DNA of 20,481 nucleotides. Source: DASYVD01 sp050693035. GTDB lineage: Bacteria > Actinomycetota > UBA4738 > CALAEC01. The notes under the pieces were generated by a model, which saw only the letters and a program-made list of their open reading frames with translations, made no database searches and was not told the DNA's origin. The DNA lies in assembly GCA_050693035.1 (NCBI GenBank), contig JBOGWB010000039.1, forward strand, positions 1-20,481. The letters run 5' to 3'. The translations under genes were made by a program, and so were the position numbers. Shown one piece after another: positions 1 to 6,558 of the stretch (positions are counted from its first letter, which is position 1; every line of letters starts with the position of its first letter).

Positions 1-1088
1 CCCGACCGGAGCATCTCCCGCACCTTGGTCCCGGAGAGGATCAGGCGGTCCTCGTCCGCGTGCGGGCAGATCTTGAAGGTCGCCATCCCCTCGCAGCGGT
101 GGCACCAGAACGCGTGGTCGAAGAACAGCGGCGTGATCCCGATCTCCTCGGGGTCGATGCCGTCGAAGATCCGGTGCGCGTCGAAGGTTCCGTAGAAGTC
201 TCCGACCCCTGCGTGATCACGACCCACGATGAAGTGGGTGCATCCGTAGTTCTTCCTGACGATGGCGTGGAACACGGCTTCCTTCGGCCCCGCGTACCGC
301 ATGGCCGCGGGGAAAACGGACAGCAGCACCCGGTCCGGTGGGTAGTACTCCCGGAGCAGCACTTCGTAGCACCGCATCCTGACGTCGGCGGGCACGTCGT
401 CCTCCTTGGTCTCCCCGACCAGCGGATGGAGGAGGAGCCCGTCGACCACCTCCAGGGCGCATTTCTGGATGTACTCGTGGGCCCGGTGCACCGGGTTGCG
501 CGTCTGGAACCCGACCACGCGCCGCCAACCACGCTCGCGGAAGGCCCGGCGCGTCTCCCAGGGAGTCATCCGGTGATCGGAGAAGGTCGTGTGCGCGGGC
601 ACTCGGAACACGCGGACCGCGCCCCCCACCACCCAGTCCCCCGCCTGCCGGAGCGCGCTCACTCCGGGGTGGGCGGCGTCGAGGGTCTGGAACACCGACT
701 GCGCCTCCGCCTCCCGGTCCCGGCGGAACACCTGCTCGATCTGGACCACCGCCGCCGGGCTTCCCCCGACGGTGAGGGCCGCCTCGCTCGCCCCGCCGAG
801 GCGCTTGGCATCGTCCTCGTCCACCGGCAGCGTGATGGGGATGCTCCACACAGGCCCCGACGCCAATCGCATCTCGTCGATCACCGACCGGTAGTCCTTC
901 TCCACCATGAAGCCACGCAGCGGAGAGAGCGCCCCGACCGCGAGCATCTCGAGGTCCGATGCCTCCCGCCGCCCCAGAGCGATCGGGGGCAGATGCTCGG
1001 CGTCGGCCGCAAGAGCATCGGCATCGTCCCCCGTGACCACCAGGTCGACCAGCTCGCCGCCATGTGCCGGGATCGCATCGTTCGTCAT
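1..1088 (-). CDS. sat: Sulfate adenylyltransferase (ATP sulfurylase), 3'-truncated by the window edge
   Basis: This enzyme makes adenosine 5'-phosphosulfate and pyrophosphate from ATP and sulfate, the first step of sulfate activation in the cytoplasm. Reading back from an ATG at 1088, 362 codons are open to the window edge with no stop. The N-terminal PUA-like part (about residues 1-165) is followed by the catalytic domain, with GFQTRNPVHRAHE (the ATP-binding QxRNPxHxxH signature) near residue 195 and VGRDHAGVGDFYG near residue 290. A late CHRCEG..CPH segment and SGTKVREMLRSG are typical of the region close to the C-terminus of the single-domain bacterial enzyme, so perhaps 20-40 residues are missing. 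A fused APS kinase domain beyond the edge cannot be excluded. The start is set by AAGGAG eight bases upstream. It follows the DUF2993 gene on the same strand after 70 bases but has its own -10 box. Identification is firm; the 3' end is not visible. Confidence 0.95.
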   Translation of the reverse strand, partial: MTNDAIPAHGGELVDLVVTGDDADALAADAEHLPPIALGRREASDLEMLAVGALSPLRGFMVEKDYRSVIDEMRLASGPVWSIPITLPVDEDDAKRLGGASEAALTVGGSPAAVVQIEQVFRRDREAEAQSVFQTLDAAHPGVSALRQAGDWVVGGAVRVFRVPAHTTFSDHRMTPWETRRAFRERGWRRVVGFQTRNPVHRAHEYIQKCALEVVDGLLLHPLVGETKEDDVPADVRMRCYEVLLREYYPPDRVLLSVFPAAMRYAGPKEAVFHAIVRKNYGCTHFIVGRDHAGVGDFYGTFDAHRIFDGIDPEEIGITPLFFDHAFWCHRCEGMATFKICPHADEDRLILSGTKVREMLRS

Positions 1089-1111
1089 GAGGCTCCTTCG
1101 GATGGGGAACG

Positions 1112-1117
1112 AGCATA
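1112..1117 (-). promoter_or_regulatory. Candidate -10 box for sat
   Basis: On the minus strand TATGCT (1117 to 1112) matches the actinobacterial TANNNT -10 pattern and stands 24 bases before the sat ATG, leaving room for a short leader that carries AAGGAG. A weak -35 (TTCGTC) lies 18 bases further up. This suggests sat can be transcribed separately from the genes upstream of it. Seen by eye only; no start-site data. Confidence 0.45.
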
Positions 1118-1158
1118 TCCGCTGGGCCACCCGAGGACGAAGCGCGCGCGGAACAGGA

Positions 1159-1842
1159 TCAGAGCGGAACGTCGGCAGCCCGCACGCGGAACGACAGGAC
1201 GGCACGGGCGCGCTCGACAGTGATCCCCTCGTAGACCATCCCCCGCACGGGCGCGGGGAGTTCGACCCGGAAGGCGAGCGCCGAGGCCGGCACTTCGATG
1301 CCGTCGCCGACCTCAACGCGCTCAGGCCGAAACTCGAGCGACCCATCGTTCAGGGCGAGCTCACCTTCCGCCGACGCCTCGACCTCGGCCCCCAGGACGG
1401 TGGCCACTCCGGACACCCGGGTGCGGGAAGAGCCGAGGAGCTCCACGCGTAGCGGCACGTCGTGTCTCTCCAAGAAGGCGCCCAGCGAGGCCTGGCTCAC
1501 CTCGACACTGCCCCGGCCTCCTCCAGCTGAAAGCGTGCCGTCGCCACCGGCGATGGAGGCTGTCGAACCGAATCGCACGTCGCGCAATCGCAGGACGAAC
1601 CGGTCGATCGCCAGCCCCTGGACCCGAACATCCCGGGCTTCCACCGAGACCTCGGGGAACCGCCGCCTCAGGGCATGCAGCACGAACGGGAATCCCTTCA
1701 GGTCCACCCGAGGCCGTTCCGCGAGACCCAGGCGGTTCTGGACCCGCTCCGCGAGCCGGGCTTCCGCAACCGAACCGATCACCAGATCCCCGCCGACGAG
1801 GACGGCGGCGAGGATCGCCAGGACGAGGAGGACCTTGCCCAC
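1159..1842 (-). CDS. DUF2993 / LmeA-like exported lipid-binding family protein
   Basis: A 227-residue protein with one N-terminal hydrophobic segment (about residues 3-25, LLVLAILAAVLVGGDLV) that would serve as a signal sequence or membrane anchor, followed by an extracytoplasmic domain rich in beta-strands. The mature part has the DUF2993 pattern: an amphipathic 'AEARLAERVQNRLG' helix, a 'GFPFVLHALRRRFPEVSVEARDV' type segment, then alternating strands ending in 'VYEGITVERARAVLSFRV'. In mycobacteria the member LmeA binds phospholipid and helps lipomannan mannan-chain elongation in the periplasm. Whether this protein has that role is not shown. It starts at a GTG with no Shine-Dalgarno sequence but with TAGCCT exactly six bases upstream, so a leaderless mRNA is likely. 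It lies 28 bases after ogt and 70 before sat on the same strand. Confidence 0.75.
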   Translation of the reverse strand: MGKVLLVLAILAAVLVGGDLVIGSVAEARLAERVQNRLGLAERPRVDLKGFPFVLHALRRRFPEVSVEARDVRVQGLAIDRFVLRLRDVRFGSTASIAGGDGTLSAGGGRGSVEVSQASLGAFLERHDVPLRVELLGSSRTRVSGVATVLGAEVEASAEGELALNDGSLEFRPERVEVGDGIEVPASALAFRVELPAPVRGMVYEGITVERARAVLSFRVRAADVPL

Positions 1843-1848
1843 CCGGGC

Positions 1849-1854
1849 AGGCTA
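1849..1854 (-). promoter_or_regulatory. Leaderless-type -10 box for the DUF2993 gene
   Basis: Minus-strand TAGCCT (1854 to 1849) followed by six bases and then the GTG start at 1842. With transcription starting about seven bases after the -10, the first mRNA base would be the G of GTG. The box lies in the 28-base gap after ogt. Same geometry as four other genes in this window. Confidence 0.5.
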
Positions 1855-1870
1855 CCCATTCCCTCCGGTG

Positions 1871-2485
1871 CTACTCGACCGCGCCCTCGAGGCGGAGGAG
1901 GAAGGCCTTCCGCTCAGTCCCGCCGCCGCCGTAGCCGCCGAGCTCGCCCCCGGACCGGATCACCCGGTGGCACGGCACCACGATCGGGATGGGGTTGGAA
2001 CCGAGGGCGTTGCCGGCCGCTCGGGCGGCCCGGGGACTTCCCGCCCGCCGAGCCACATCGCCGTAGGTGGTGACGCCCCCGTAGGGCACTCGGGCGGTGG
2101 CCCGGAGGACCCGTCGGGAGAATCCCTCGTTGACCAGGGCCCAGTCCACCGGGATCTCGAACCGGTGGCGGCGGCCCACGAAGTACTCCTCCAGCTCCCG
2201 GCGGATCTGCTCGAGACGACCGGGGGCCTCCAGCACCCGAGGCGAGATGAACTCGGCGATCTCCTCGAGCACGTGCTCGTGCTGCTCGTGCTCGTAGGCC
2301 AGGCGAACCAGGCCCCGCGGGGTCGCCGCCACCAGCAGGGAGCCGAACGGCGAGTCCGCCCACCCGTACGTCACGTCGGCCAGGCCCTCGGCCACGGCTC
2401 GCTCGGCGAGGCGCCGGGCGGCCGACTCGGCCGACTCGGCCGCACCCATCCACGACCTCGCCAGCGCGCGTTCCAGATCCCTCAT
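1871..2485 (-). CDS. ogt: Methylated-DNA--protein-cysteine methyltransferase
   Basis: A suicide repair protein that moves the methyl or alkyl group from O6-alkylguanine (and O4-alkylthymine) in DNA onto its own cysteine. About 204 residues. The C-terminal DNA-binding/active-site domain holds FSRRVLRATARVPYGGVTTYGDVA (helix-turn-helix and Tyr), then GNALGSNPIPIVVPCHRVI with the acceptor Cys at about residue 172 in the invariant PCHRV motif, then GGYGGGGTERKAFLL. The N-terminal domain (about 35-110) is the usual RNase H-like part. The leading 30-odd residues are charged and not typical. The ATG at 2485 shares its A with the TGA stop of the sigma-factor gene (TGATG) and has GGGAGG ten bases upstream, so coupled translation is likely. 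An in-frame GTG at 2494 is possible but sits directly against the ribosome site. Function is secure. Confidence 0.93.
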   Translation of the reverse strand: MRDLERALARSWMGAAESAESAARRLAERAVAEGLADVTYGWADSPFGSLLVAATPRGLVRLAYEHEQHEHVLEEIAEFISPRVLEAPGRLEQIRRELEEYFVGRRHRFEIPVDWALVNEGFSRRVLRATARVPYGGVTTYGDVARRAGSPRAARAAGNALGSNPIPIVVPCHRVIRSGGELGGYGGGGTERKAFLLRLEGAVE

Positions 2486-2955
2486 CAGTTCCACACCTCC
2501 CGCAGCTTCCTCACGCCTTCGTGGACGCTCCGGCGCGCCGCCTCCTCCGAGGTCTGCATCATCCTGGCGATCTCCCGATACGCCAGGTCGCCCACGAACC
2601 GGTGGACCACCGCCGCCCGCTGTTTAGGAGGCAGGGCTCGCACGGCCCGCCACAGCACCGGATCCGCTCCGGCCTCCCCGTCGAGGGTGCTCGTCGCGGT
2701 CTCGGGCACCGCCTCCACCGGCGCGGGCCGACGTCGCCGGGCCCGGTGCGCGTCGAGGGCCTTCCGGTGGGCGATGGTCAGCACCCACGACTTGAGGTTC
2801 GAGGCATCCCGAAGCCGCGGGTAGGACCGCAGCGCCGCCAGGAACGTCTCCTGGAAGCAGTCCTCCGCCTCCCCCGGGCCCACGAGGTGGAGGAGGAAGC
2901 GATAGACGTCCTCGCGGTAGGTGTCCAGGAACACCTGGAACGGAGGCGGCCTCAC
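2485..2955 (-). CDS. ECF-like RNA polymerase sigma-70 factor
   Basis: A 156-residue sigma factor with only regions 2 and 4. Region 2 (about residues 8-70) shows VYRFLLHLVGPGEAEDCFQETFLAAL and NLKSWVLTIAHRKALDAHR, the core-binding and -10 recognition helices. A short proline/alanine linker (75-98) follows. Region 4 (about 100-153) has ALPPKQRAAVVHRFVGDLAYREIARMMQ and SEEAARRSVHEGVRKLREVW, the -35-binding helix-turn-helix. It starts at a GTG that overlaps the stop of the upstream hydrolase gene by four bases (GTGA) with no visible ribosome site, and its stop overlaps the ogt start, so hydrolase, sigma factor and ogt are probably translated as one coupled set. No anti-sigma gene is seen beside it. 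The target regulon is unknown; control of the repair gene next to it is a reasonable guess only. Confidence 0.88.
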   Translation of the reverse strand: MRPPPFQVFLDTYREDVYRFLLHLVGPGEAEDCFQETFLAALRSYPRLRDASNLKSWVLTIAHRKALDAHRARRRRPAPVEAVPETATSTLDGEAGADPVLWRAVRALPPKQRAAVVHRFVGDLAYREIARMMQTSEEAARRSVHEGVRKLREVWN

Positions 2956-3788
2956 GTGGATGGAACGCCCGACGACCCCATCCGCGTGAGATGGGATGCT
3001 CCCGGATCGGCCCTCGCGACCGGGAACGGCCGCCCCAAGGCCGCCAGGATCCGCCGGGCCAGCAGCTCCGCGAGGGCGGGGGTCAGGCCGTCCTCAGCGT
3101 GACCGAACCGGCGGGCCAGCATGAGGCGCTTCGGTTGACCGGCCCGCCGGTACAACCGCCAGACCTCATCCTCTTCGAAGAAGTGGTCGTCGCGACCGTG
3201 CACCAGGATCAGCGGGGTGGGAGCGATCCTCCCCACCAGCGTCTCGGGATCGGCCGGATCGGTCCAGGACTCCGAGAGGCGCACCCTGAAGAGCCGGGCC
3301 AGCCGGCGCCCCCGTCTCGTATCCGTCATCCGCCGGAGGCGCCTCACCGACGCCGAGGCGTGCCCATCCCAGCGGGCCGGGGTGGAGATCGCGACCACGG
3401 CGTCGACCCCGCCTCGCAGCGCCGCGTGGCGGATCACGGCGATCCCGCCCATCGACACCCCCACCGTCACCGGGGGGCAGCCCCGCTCGGTGCGAGCCAG
3501 CCGAACGACCGCCTCCACGTCGAGATACTCGAGGTCGCCGTAGGTGCACAGCCCGCCGCTCCGACCGTGGCCCCGGAAGTCGAAGGCGTACACGGTGAAC
3601 CAGCGGGACAGTGCCAGCGCCGCGGCCGCGATCCGCGGCTTGCCGTGCCAGCCGAAGAACCCGTGACAGAGCACCAGCGGCGGGCCGGCTCCGACCCGGC
3701 TGCCCACCAGCACGACGTCATCTTCGGTCCGCACCCTGAACGAAGAGGCCGCGGCGCCGTATCTGGACGAGAGGCGTGCGGAGGACAC
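2952..3788 (-). CDS. Alpha/beta hydrolase
   Basis: A 278-residue alpha/beta-hydrolase-fold protein, probably cytoplasmic. Visible elements: oxyanion-hole strand LVLCHGFFGWHGKPR (about 38-52), FDFRGHGRSGG (69-79), nucleophile elbow GVSMGG with Ser near residue 112, acid turn VHGRDDHFFEEDE, and the catalytic His in ARRFGHAEDG. All three triad members are therefore present. Substrate cannot be told; lipases, esterases and proline iminopeptidase relatives share this layout. The frame stays open upstream to 3911, but that would overlap glnR and lacks family similarity. The GTG at 3788 is preferred because TACGCT stands exactly six bases before it, a leaderless promoter. The gene heads the group with the sigma factor (four-base overlap) and ogt. 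Confidence 0.85.
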   Translation of the reverse strand: MSSARLSSRYGAAASSFRVRTEDDVVLVGSRVGAGPPLVLCHGFFGWHGKPRIAAAALALSRWFTVYAFDFRGHGRSGGLCTYGDLEYLDVEAVVRLARTERGCPPVTVGVSMGGIAVIRHAALRGGVDAVVAISTPARWDGHASASVRRLRRMTDTRRGRRLARLFRVRLSESWTDPADPETLVGRIAPTPLILVHGRDDHFFEEDEVWRLYRRAGQPKRLMLARRFGHAEDGLTPALAELLARRILAALGRPFPVARADPGASHLTRMGSSGVPST

Positions 3789-3794
3789 GCCCCG

Positions 3795-3823
3795 AGCGTA
3801 CCCCAGCCGCGGACTGGTACCCT
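3795..3823. promoter_or_regulatory. Back-to-back leaderless promoters for the hydrolase operon and glnR
   Basis: Two -10 boxes face away from each other: TACGCT on the minus strand (3800 to 3795), six bases before the hydrolase GTG at 3788, and TACCCT on the plus strand (3818-3823), eight bases before the glnR GTG at 3832. Neither gene has a Shine-Dalgarno sequence. The two start codons are only 43 bases apart, so the -35 region of each promoter falls on the -10 or leader of the other, and both can hardly be occupied at once. Confidence 0.5.
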
Positions 3824-3831
3824 CGCTGCCG

Positions 3832-4497
3832 GTGCGCCGCGTGCTGTTCCTCACCGACCGGTCTCCCCACGAGGTCCTCCCGGCAGCTTCGACCCTCGGA
3901 GCGGACCTCAAGACGGAGCCACTGTCTCCCGAGGCCCTGGTCCGACTGCCCGACCTGGCCCCCGACCTAGTGGTCGCCGACGGCGAGGAAGATCCGGAAA
4001 CCTGTCTCCGGGTGCTCTCGGCCCTCGCCGCCGCCGGCTCCCCCGTCGGCGTGGTCGTGGTGCTGCCCCGGGGCGGGCTCGACCGGTTTCCCTGGCACGA
4101 GGTTGCCGACGACTTCGTTCACCGGGACTGCTCGGAACAGGAGCTCCGGCTCCGGCTGGCCATGATCCGGGCCCGAAGGGGGGATACCGGGGAGTCGGTG
4201 GTGCATCTCGACCCGGTCACCATCAACGTGGAGACCTATCAGGTGTCCGTGGGGAGCCGCCCGTTGGACCTGACCTACAAGGAGTTCGAGCTGCTCCGGT
4301 TCCTGGCGCAGAACCCGGGGCGAGTGTTCTCCCGGGCCCGTCTCCTGCGCGAGGTGTGGGGCTACGACTTCTACGGAGGAACCCGAACTGTGGACGTCCA
4401 CGTGAGACGGCTCCGAGCGAAGCTCGGCCCCGAACACGAGCATCTCATCGAGACCGTCCGCGGTGTCGGCTACCGAGCCGCGGAGGCAGGCTCGTAA
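3832..4497 (+). CDS. glnR: GlnR-type OmpR-family nitrogen regulator
   Basis: GlnR is the orphan response regulator that controls nitrogen uptake and assimilation genes in actinobacteria. The 221-residue protein has an atypical receiver domain (1-115) beginning VLFLTDRSPHEVLPA, like Streptomyces GlnR in its opening motif, with the conserved Asp at residue 50 (VVADG) but without the usual acidic pair of a phosphorylated receiver. The winged-helix DNA-binding domain (about 122-218) contains LDLTYKEFELLRFLAQNPGR, VWGYDFYGGTRTVDVHVRRLR and GPEHEHLIETVRGVGYR, which closely resemble known GlnR. It starts at a GTG with a leaderless-type -10 box. No histidine kinase is adjacent, as expected for GlnR. 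It lies directly before glnA, and 11-bp-spaced GlnR-like boxes overlap its last codons. I am confident of the family and fairly confident of GlnR itself. Confidence 0.88.
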   Translation: MRRVLFLTDRSPHEVLPAASTLGADLKTEPLSPEALVRLPDLAPDLVVADGEEDPETCLRVLSALAAAGSPVGVVVVLPRGGLDRFPWHEVADDFVHRDCSEQELRLRLAMIRARRGDTGESVVHLDPVTINVETYQVSVGSRPLDLTYKEFELLRFLAQNPGRVFSRARLLREVWGYDFYGGTRTVDVHVRRLRAKLGPEHEHLIETVRGVGYRAAEAGS

Positions 4498-4531
4498 CCG
4501 AGATTTAACGTCCGCGAAACCCCCGGGCAAC
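4494..4531 (+). promoter_or_regulatory. GlnR-type operator: four 5-bp boxes at exact 11-bp spacing
   Basis: GTAAC (4494-4498), TTAAC (4505-4509), GAAAC (4516-4520) and GCAAC (4527-4531) start exactly 11 bases apart. This matches the published GlnR pattern gTnAc-n6-GaAAc repeated twice. The last box ends 11 bases before the glnA -10 (4543-4548), the usual place for an activator of the OmpR family. The first box overlaps the stop codon of glnR. Binding is inferred, not shown. Confidence 0.8.
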
Positions 4532-4542
4532 CGGGCCCCGGG

Positions 4543-4548
4543 TAGGCT
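4543..4548 (+). promoter_or_regulatory. -10 box of the glnA promoter
   Basis: TAGGCT fits TANNNT and lies 24 bases before the glnA ATG, giving a leader of about 18 bases that carries GAGGAGG (4561-4567). No good -35 is visible, consistent with an activator-dependent promoter fed by the boxes just upstream. The same TAGGCT hexamer serves the third glutamine synthetase gene at 10674. Confidence 0.55.
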
Positions 4549-4572
4549 TCCGCCGACCGAGAGGAGGGGTGA

Positions 4573-5991
4573 ATGACCACGCCCAAGGATGTCCTGGCTC
4601 TGGCGAAGGACGCGGATGCCCAGGTGGTGGACCTGCGGTTCTGCGATCTCCCGGGTCTGATGCAGCACTTCTCCATCCCCGTCTCCGAGCTCACGGAGGA
4701 CAGCTTCGAGGACGGCTTCGGGTTCGACGGGTCCTCGATCCGGGGCTTCCAGGAGATCCAGGAATCCGACATGCTCCTGGTCCCCGACCCCGGAACGGCG
4801 TTCATCGACCCGTTCACCGCCCGTCCGACTCTGGTGGTCAACTGCTTCGTCCGCGATCCGGTTACCGGCGAGATGTACACGCGGGATCCCCGATATATCG
4901 CCAGGAAGGCAGAGCTCTACGTGAAGCAGACCGGCATCGCAGAGATGTCGTACTGGGGCCCGGAGCTCGAGTTCTACATCTTCGACTCGATCCGCTTCGA
5001 CCAGAACCAGCACGAGGGCTACTACCACATCGATGCCGTGGAGGGCGCGTGGAACTCCGGCGCCGAGGAGGCGGGGAGGAACCTCGGGTACAAGCCGAGA
5101 TACAAGGAGGGCTACTTCCCGGTCCCCCCCATGGACCATTACCAGGATCTGCGGAGCGAGATGGTGGCCAACCTCCAAAAGGTCGGCATCCAGGTCGAGG
5201 TGCACCACCACGAAGTGGGCACGGCCGGGCAGGCCGAGATCGACATCCGCTTCGACACCCTGGTGAAGACGGCGGACAACGTCATGAAGTACAAGTACGT
5301 GGTCAAGAACACCGCGCGGCTCGCCGGTAAGACGGTCACGTTCATGCCCAAGCCGATCTTCATGGACAACGGCTCGGGCATGCATACGCACCAGAGCCTG
5401 TGGAACGGGGGCGAGAACCTGTTCTGGGACGAGCTCGGGTACGCACAGATCTCGGATATGTGCCGCTGGTACATCGGTGGGCTGCTGGCCCACGCGCCGG
5501 CGCTCCTTGCCTTCTGCGCACCGACCACCAACTCCTATCGCCGCCTGGTCCCGGGCTACGAAGCGCCGATCAACCTGGTGTATTCGCAGCGCAATCGGTC
5601 GGCGTGCGTGCGGATCCCCGTCTACTACAAGTCGCCGCAGTCGAAGCGGCTGGAGTTCCGCTCGCCGGACCCTTCCTGCAACCCATACCTCTCGTTCTCG
5701 GCGATGCTGATGGCGGGGCTCGACGGGGTGAAGAACAAGACCGAGCCGCCGGAGCCCATCGACAAGGACCTGTACGACCTCCCACCGGAGGAGGCCTCCC
5801 AGGTGAAGCAGGTGCCGGGTTCCCTCGAGGAGGTCCTCGACGCCCTGGAGGCCGATCACGAGTGGCTGCTCGAGGGTGGAGTGTTCACCCAGGATGTCGT
5901 GGACACCTGGATCGAGTTCAAGCGGAAGCAGGTCGACGAGATCCGCCTCCGGCCACACCCGTGGGAGTTCTACCTGACGTACGACGTCTGA
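4573..5991 (+). CDS. glnA: Type I-beta glutamine synthetase (adenylylation-regulated)
   Basis: It makes glutamine from glutamate, ammonia and ATP in the cytoplasm as a dodecamer, the main entry point of ammonium. At 472 residues it has the usual length of the class. Visible residues: FGFDGSS latch (Asp52), WGPELEFYIF (Glu131, Glu133 metal ligands), HHHEVGTAGQAEIDI (211-225), NGSGMHTH (His271), RRLVPGYEAP (Arg323 and the Glu flap), RLEFRSPDPSCNPYL (Glu361, Arg363). The beta-type signature KDLYDLPPEE carries Tyr401, equivalent to the Tyr397 that GlnE adenylylates in E. coli; glnE lies in the same cluster. The ATG at 4573 follows GAGGAGG. It is preceded by glnR and GlnR-like boxes, so nitrogen control at both transcription and protein level is expected. 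It ends in a strong hairpin. Confidence 0.97.
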   Translation: MTTPKDVLALAKDADAQVVDLRFCDLPGLMQHFSIPVSELTEDSFEDGFGFDGSSIRGFQEIQESDMLLVPDPGTAFIDPFTARPTLVVNCFVRDPVTGEMYTRDPRYIARKAELYVKQTGIAEMSYWGPELEFYIFDSIRFDQNQHEGYYHIDAVEGAWNSGAEEAGRNLGYKPRYKEGYFPVPPMDHYQDLRSEMVANLQKVGIQVEVHHHEVGTAGQAEIDIRFDTLVKTADNVMKYKYVVKNTARLAGKTVTFMPKPIFMDNGSGMHTHQSLWNGGENLFWDELGYAQISDMCRWYIGGLLAHAPALLAFCAPTTNSYRRLVPGYEAPINLVYSQRNRSACVRIPVYYKSPQSKRLEFRSPDPSCNPYLSFSAMLMAGLDGVKNKTEPPEPIDKDLYDLPPEEASQVKQVPGSLEEVLDALEADHEWLLEGGVFTQDVVDTWIEFKRKQVDEIRLRPHPWEFYLTYDV

Positions 5992-6010
5992 CGAGCGACC
6001 AGAGCCCCCC

Positions 6011-6044
6011 GCGAGGAGCCGGCCGCCCGGGGCCGGCTCCTCGC
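6011..6044. terminator. Hairpin between convergent glnA and the receiver gene
   Basis: A perfect 14-bp stem GCGAGGAGCCGGCC (6011-6024) with a six-base loop and its complement (6031-6044), followed by TCGTTC. The T run is weak, but the stem is very stable and lies 20 bases after the glnA stop and 35 before the end of the oppositely oriented receiver gene, so it can serve both strands. Confidence 0.7.
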
Positions 6045-6078
6045 TCGTTCCGTGCCAGCGTGGGCTCGCCCGGCTCCG

Positions 6079-6465
6079 TCAGCTCCCCGTGAGGTCCAGG
6101 AAGCCGACCTGACGCGCGTACATCGCCCCGCGGATCGCCTCCAACAGCTCTGTGGGATCTGCTCGGTCCACGACGCACCCGAGGATGCCCGCCCGGGCGG
6201 CTTGGGTGACCAGATCGCGGCTGCCCTCCTCGCCCAGAACGAGCACGCGGATCTCGGGGATCATGTCCCGCAGCTCCTTGGCCGTCGCGACCCCCCGGTG
6301 ACCTGAGGCCTCGACGTCGACCAGGATCACGTCGGGCTTGGTGAAGCCGGCCAGGGACTCGGCCAACTCGGCGTTCCGAGCCTCCCCCACGATCTGTACC
6401 CCGGCGATCGAGTAGAGCGACCGCTTGACCGAGAGCCTCACGTCGTCCGCCACCAAGACCTTCAT
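6079..6465 (-). CDS. Stand-alone receiver-domain protein with degenerate switch residues
   Basis: A 128-residue single CheY-like domain with no output domain. It begins MKVLVADDVRLSVKRSL, has the acidic pair Asp7/Asp8, and a phospho-acceptor candidate Asp50 in DVILVDVEASG. The conserved Thr/Ser of strand 4 is replaced by Gly78 (VLVLGEEG), and the conserved Lys of strand 5 is replaced by Asp100 (GCVVDRADP). Those two residues normally couple phosphorylation to the conformational switch, so ordinary signalling is doubtful. The overall sequence looks NarL-like but stops after the receiver. The ATG has GAAGGAGG just upstream. It sits 88 bases behind glnE on the same strand and converges with glnA, which hints at a link with glutamine synthetase control, perhaps as an adaptor. 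That is inference. Confidence 0.75.
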   Translation of the reverse strand: MKVLVADDVRLSVKRSLYSIAGVQIVGEARNAELAESLAGFTKPDVILVDVEASGHRGVATAKELRDMIPEIRVLVLGEEGSRDLVTQAARAGILGCVVDRADPTELLEAIRGAMYARQVGFLDLTGS

Positions 6466-6538
6466 CGAGCCTCCTTCGACTGGGACGGAAGTGTGTCGCG
6501 TCCGGGGCCGGGCGTCATCCGTCGGGCTGGTGGAGGGG

Positions 6539-6558
6539 GCTAGTTACATGTGACTAGC
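6539..6558. repeat. Near-perfect 20-bp palindrome at the glnE stop codon
   Basis: GCTAGTTACATGTGACTAGC reads almost the same on both strands (18 of 20 positions). It covers the TAG of glnE and lies about 75-95 bases before the receiver gene start. It has no T run and only short arms, so it looks more like an operator than a terminator; it may also be chance in part, since it includes coding sequence. Confidence 0.4.

Noticed and set aside
1298..2824. Plus-strand open frame across the DUF2993, ogt and sigma genes
   Set aside because: Ser/Arg/Thr-rich shadow spanning three recognised minus-strand genes.
3789..3911. N-terminal extension of the hydrolase to 3911
   Set aside because: Would overlap glnR by some 80 bases; extension lacks fold similarity and the GTG at 3788 has a matching leaderless promoter.
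3967..5958. Long open frame on the minus strand opposite glnA (over 600 codons)
   Set aside because: Opposite a certain glnA; His/Val/Leu/Gly-rich nonsense composition, typical of the antisense frame of high-GC genes.
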